Part shown: positions 21,108-21,331 of the stretch, piece after piece
Numbering within the stretch: position 1 is the stretch's first letter
Layout: the number at the start of each line of letters is the position of its first letter
Source: Folioceros fuciformis
Lineage: Eukaryota > Anthocerotophyta > Anthocerotopsida > Anthocerotales
Assembly (NCBI GenBank): GCA_049999805.1
Contig: JBNGIO010006283.1
Coordinates: 198,411-219,741 of the forward strand
Length of the DNA: 21,331 nt
Direction of reading: 5' to 3'
Translations under genes and position numbers: made by a program
Notes under the pieces: model-generated
What the model was told of the DNA's origin: nothing
The model's database searches: none
Seen by the model: the letters and a program-made list of their open reading frames with translations, nothing else

Positions 21108-21331
21108 CAGCAATGCCCAATTTGAAGTCTGTAATCACACTATGTGGACCCCCATTTCTTCCCCTTGATCTAAGACAGTTATCACTGGAAGCAGGACTTA
21201 TCGAAGCCATCAGTAGAGGTGCAGAAAATTTTCCAGGTGCTCCAAGTGATTTTCCTAATTTCCATCAATATTCAGTGAATGGACGGGTTATCATGTGGAC
21301 TACCATCAATTGTATATACAGAGATCTAACC
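21108..21331 (+). CDS. Partial putative exon of an unidentified gene, open at the right edge
   Basis: Directly after the acceptor-like tatttttgcag, one frame (ATG at 21113) stays open for 73 codons to the last base of the window, while the other two plus frames are stopped early. The residues look protein-like, with balanced composition and segments such as LCGPPFLPLDLRQLSLEAG and FPGAPSDFPNFHQYSVNG. I do not recognise the family. Tandem CAGCAG gives two alternative acceptors (exon start 21108 or 21111). The ATG may be internal rather than a start. Confidence 0.4.

Noticed and set aside
1-21331. CRISPR arrays, bacterial operons, tRNA or rRNA genes
   Set aside because: No spaced repeat array, rRNA block or recognisable tRNA cloverleaf was seen by eye. 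The gene content is spliced plant nuclear genes. A tRNAscan-type search was not possible here.

Overview
This is a gene-dense stretch of a land-plant nuclear genome. The evidence is five spliced genes that match well-known plant families: Mediator subunit 16 (SFR6/MED16), a CREST-superfamily ceramidase-like membrane protein, bifunctional UMP synthase, a BONZAI-type copine, and an X8/CBM43 GPI-anchored protein of the callose-binding type. The introns placed between coding exons are short (mostly 63-180 bp) with GT-AG borders, and base composition is near balanced. That would suit a compact genome of a seedless plant such as a bryophyte or lycophyte. This is inference only; no sequence here proves the lineage.

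Layout. Bases 1-2750 hold no gene I can support: an (AT)n tract, scattered short ORFs, possibly decayed mobile DNA. Bases 2831-8189 (minus) carry MED16 in 17 coding exons. A 1.25-kb divergent spacer (8190-9437) separates it from the ceramidase-like gene (9438-10914, plus, 7 exons). A 0.4-kb spacer containing two pairs of imperfect direct repeats follows, and then UMP synthase (11338-13291, minus, 6 exons), converging on the ceramidase-like gene. Copine/BONZAI (13696-17054, minus, 16 exons) lies about 0.4 kb upstream of UMP synthase on the same strand. The X8/GPI gene (17862 to about 19127, minus) follows. Bases 19.1-21.1 kb hold minisatellites and an AT-rich tract. An open frame behind a good splice acceptor runs off the right edge (about 21108-21331, plus).

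I built the gene models by hand. I located protein blocks conserved in the families, then chose GT/AG borders so that the reading phase is kept across every junction. MED16 totals 1108 aa, ceramidase-like 298 aa, UMP synthase 489 aa and copine about 579 aa. All four are complete and unbroken. The family comparisons rest on remembered family sequence, not on a search.

The genes do not form a pathway: they are a transcription cofactor, a lipid-type hydrolase, pyrimidine synthesis, a calcium/membrane immunity-growth regulator, and a cell-wall or plasmodesmal protein. I saw no new multi-gene system. The points most worth a second look are at splicing level: a 90-bp in-frame stop-free intron in the copine gene, a 28-nt microexon and a minisatellite-filled intron that decides GPI anchoring in the X8 gene, a foldback in a MED16 intron, and the unidentified edge exon.
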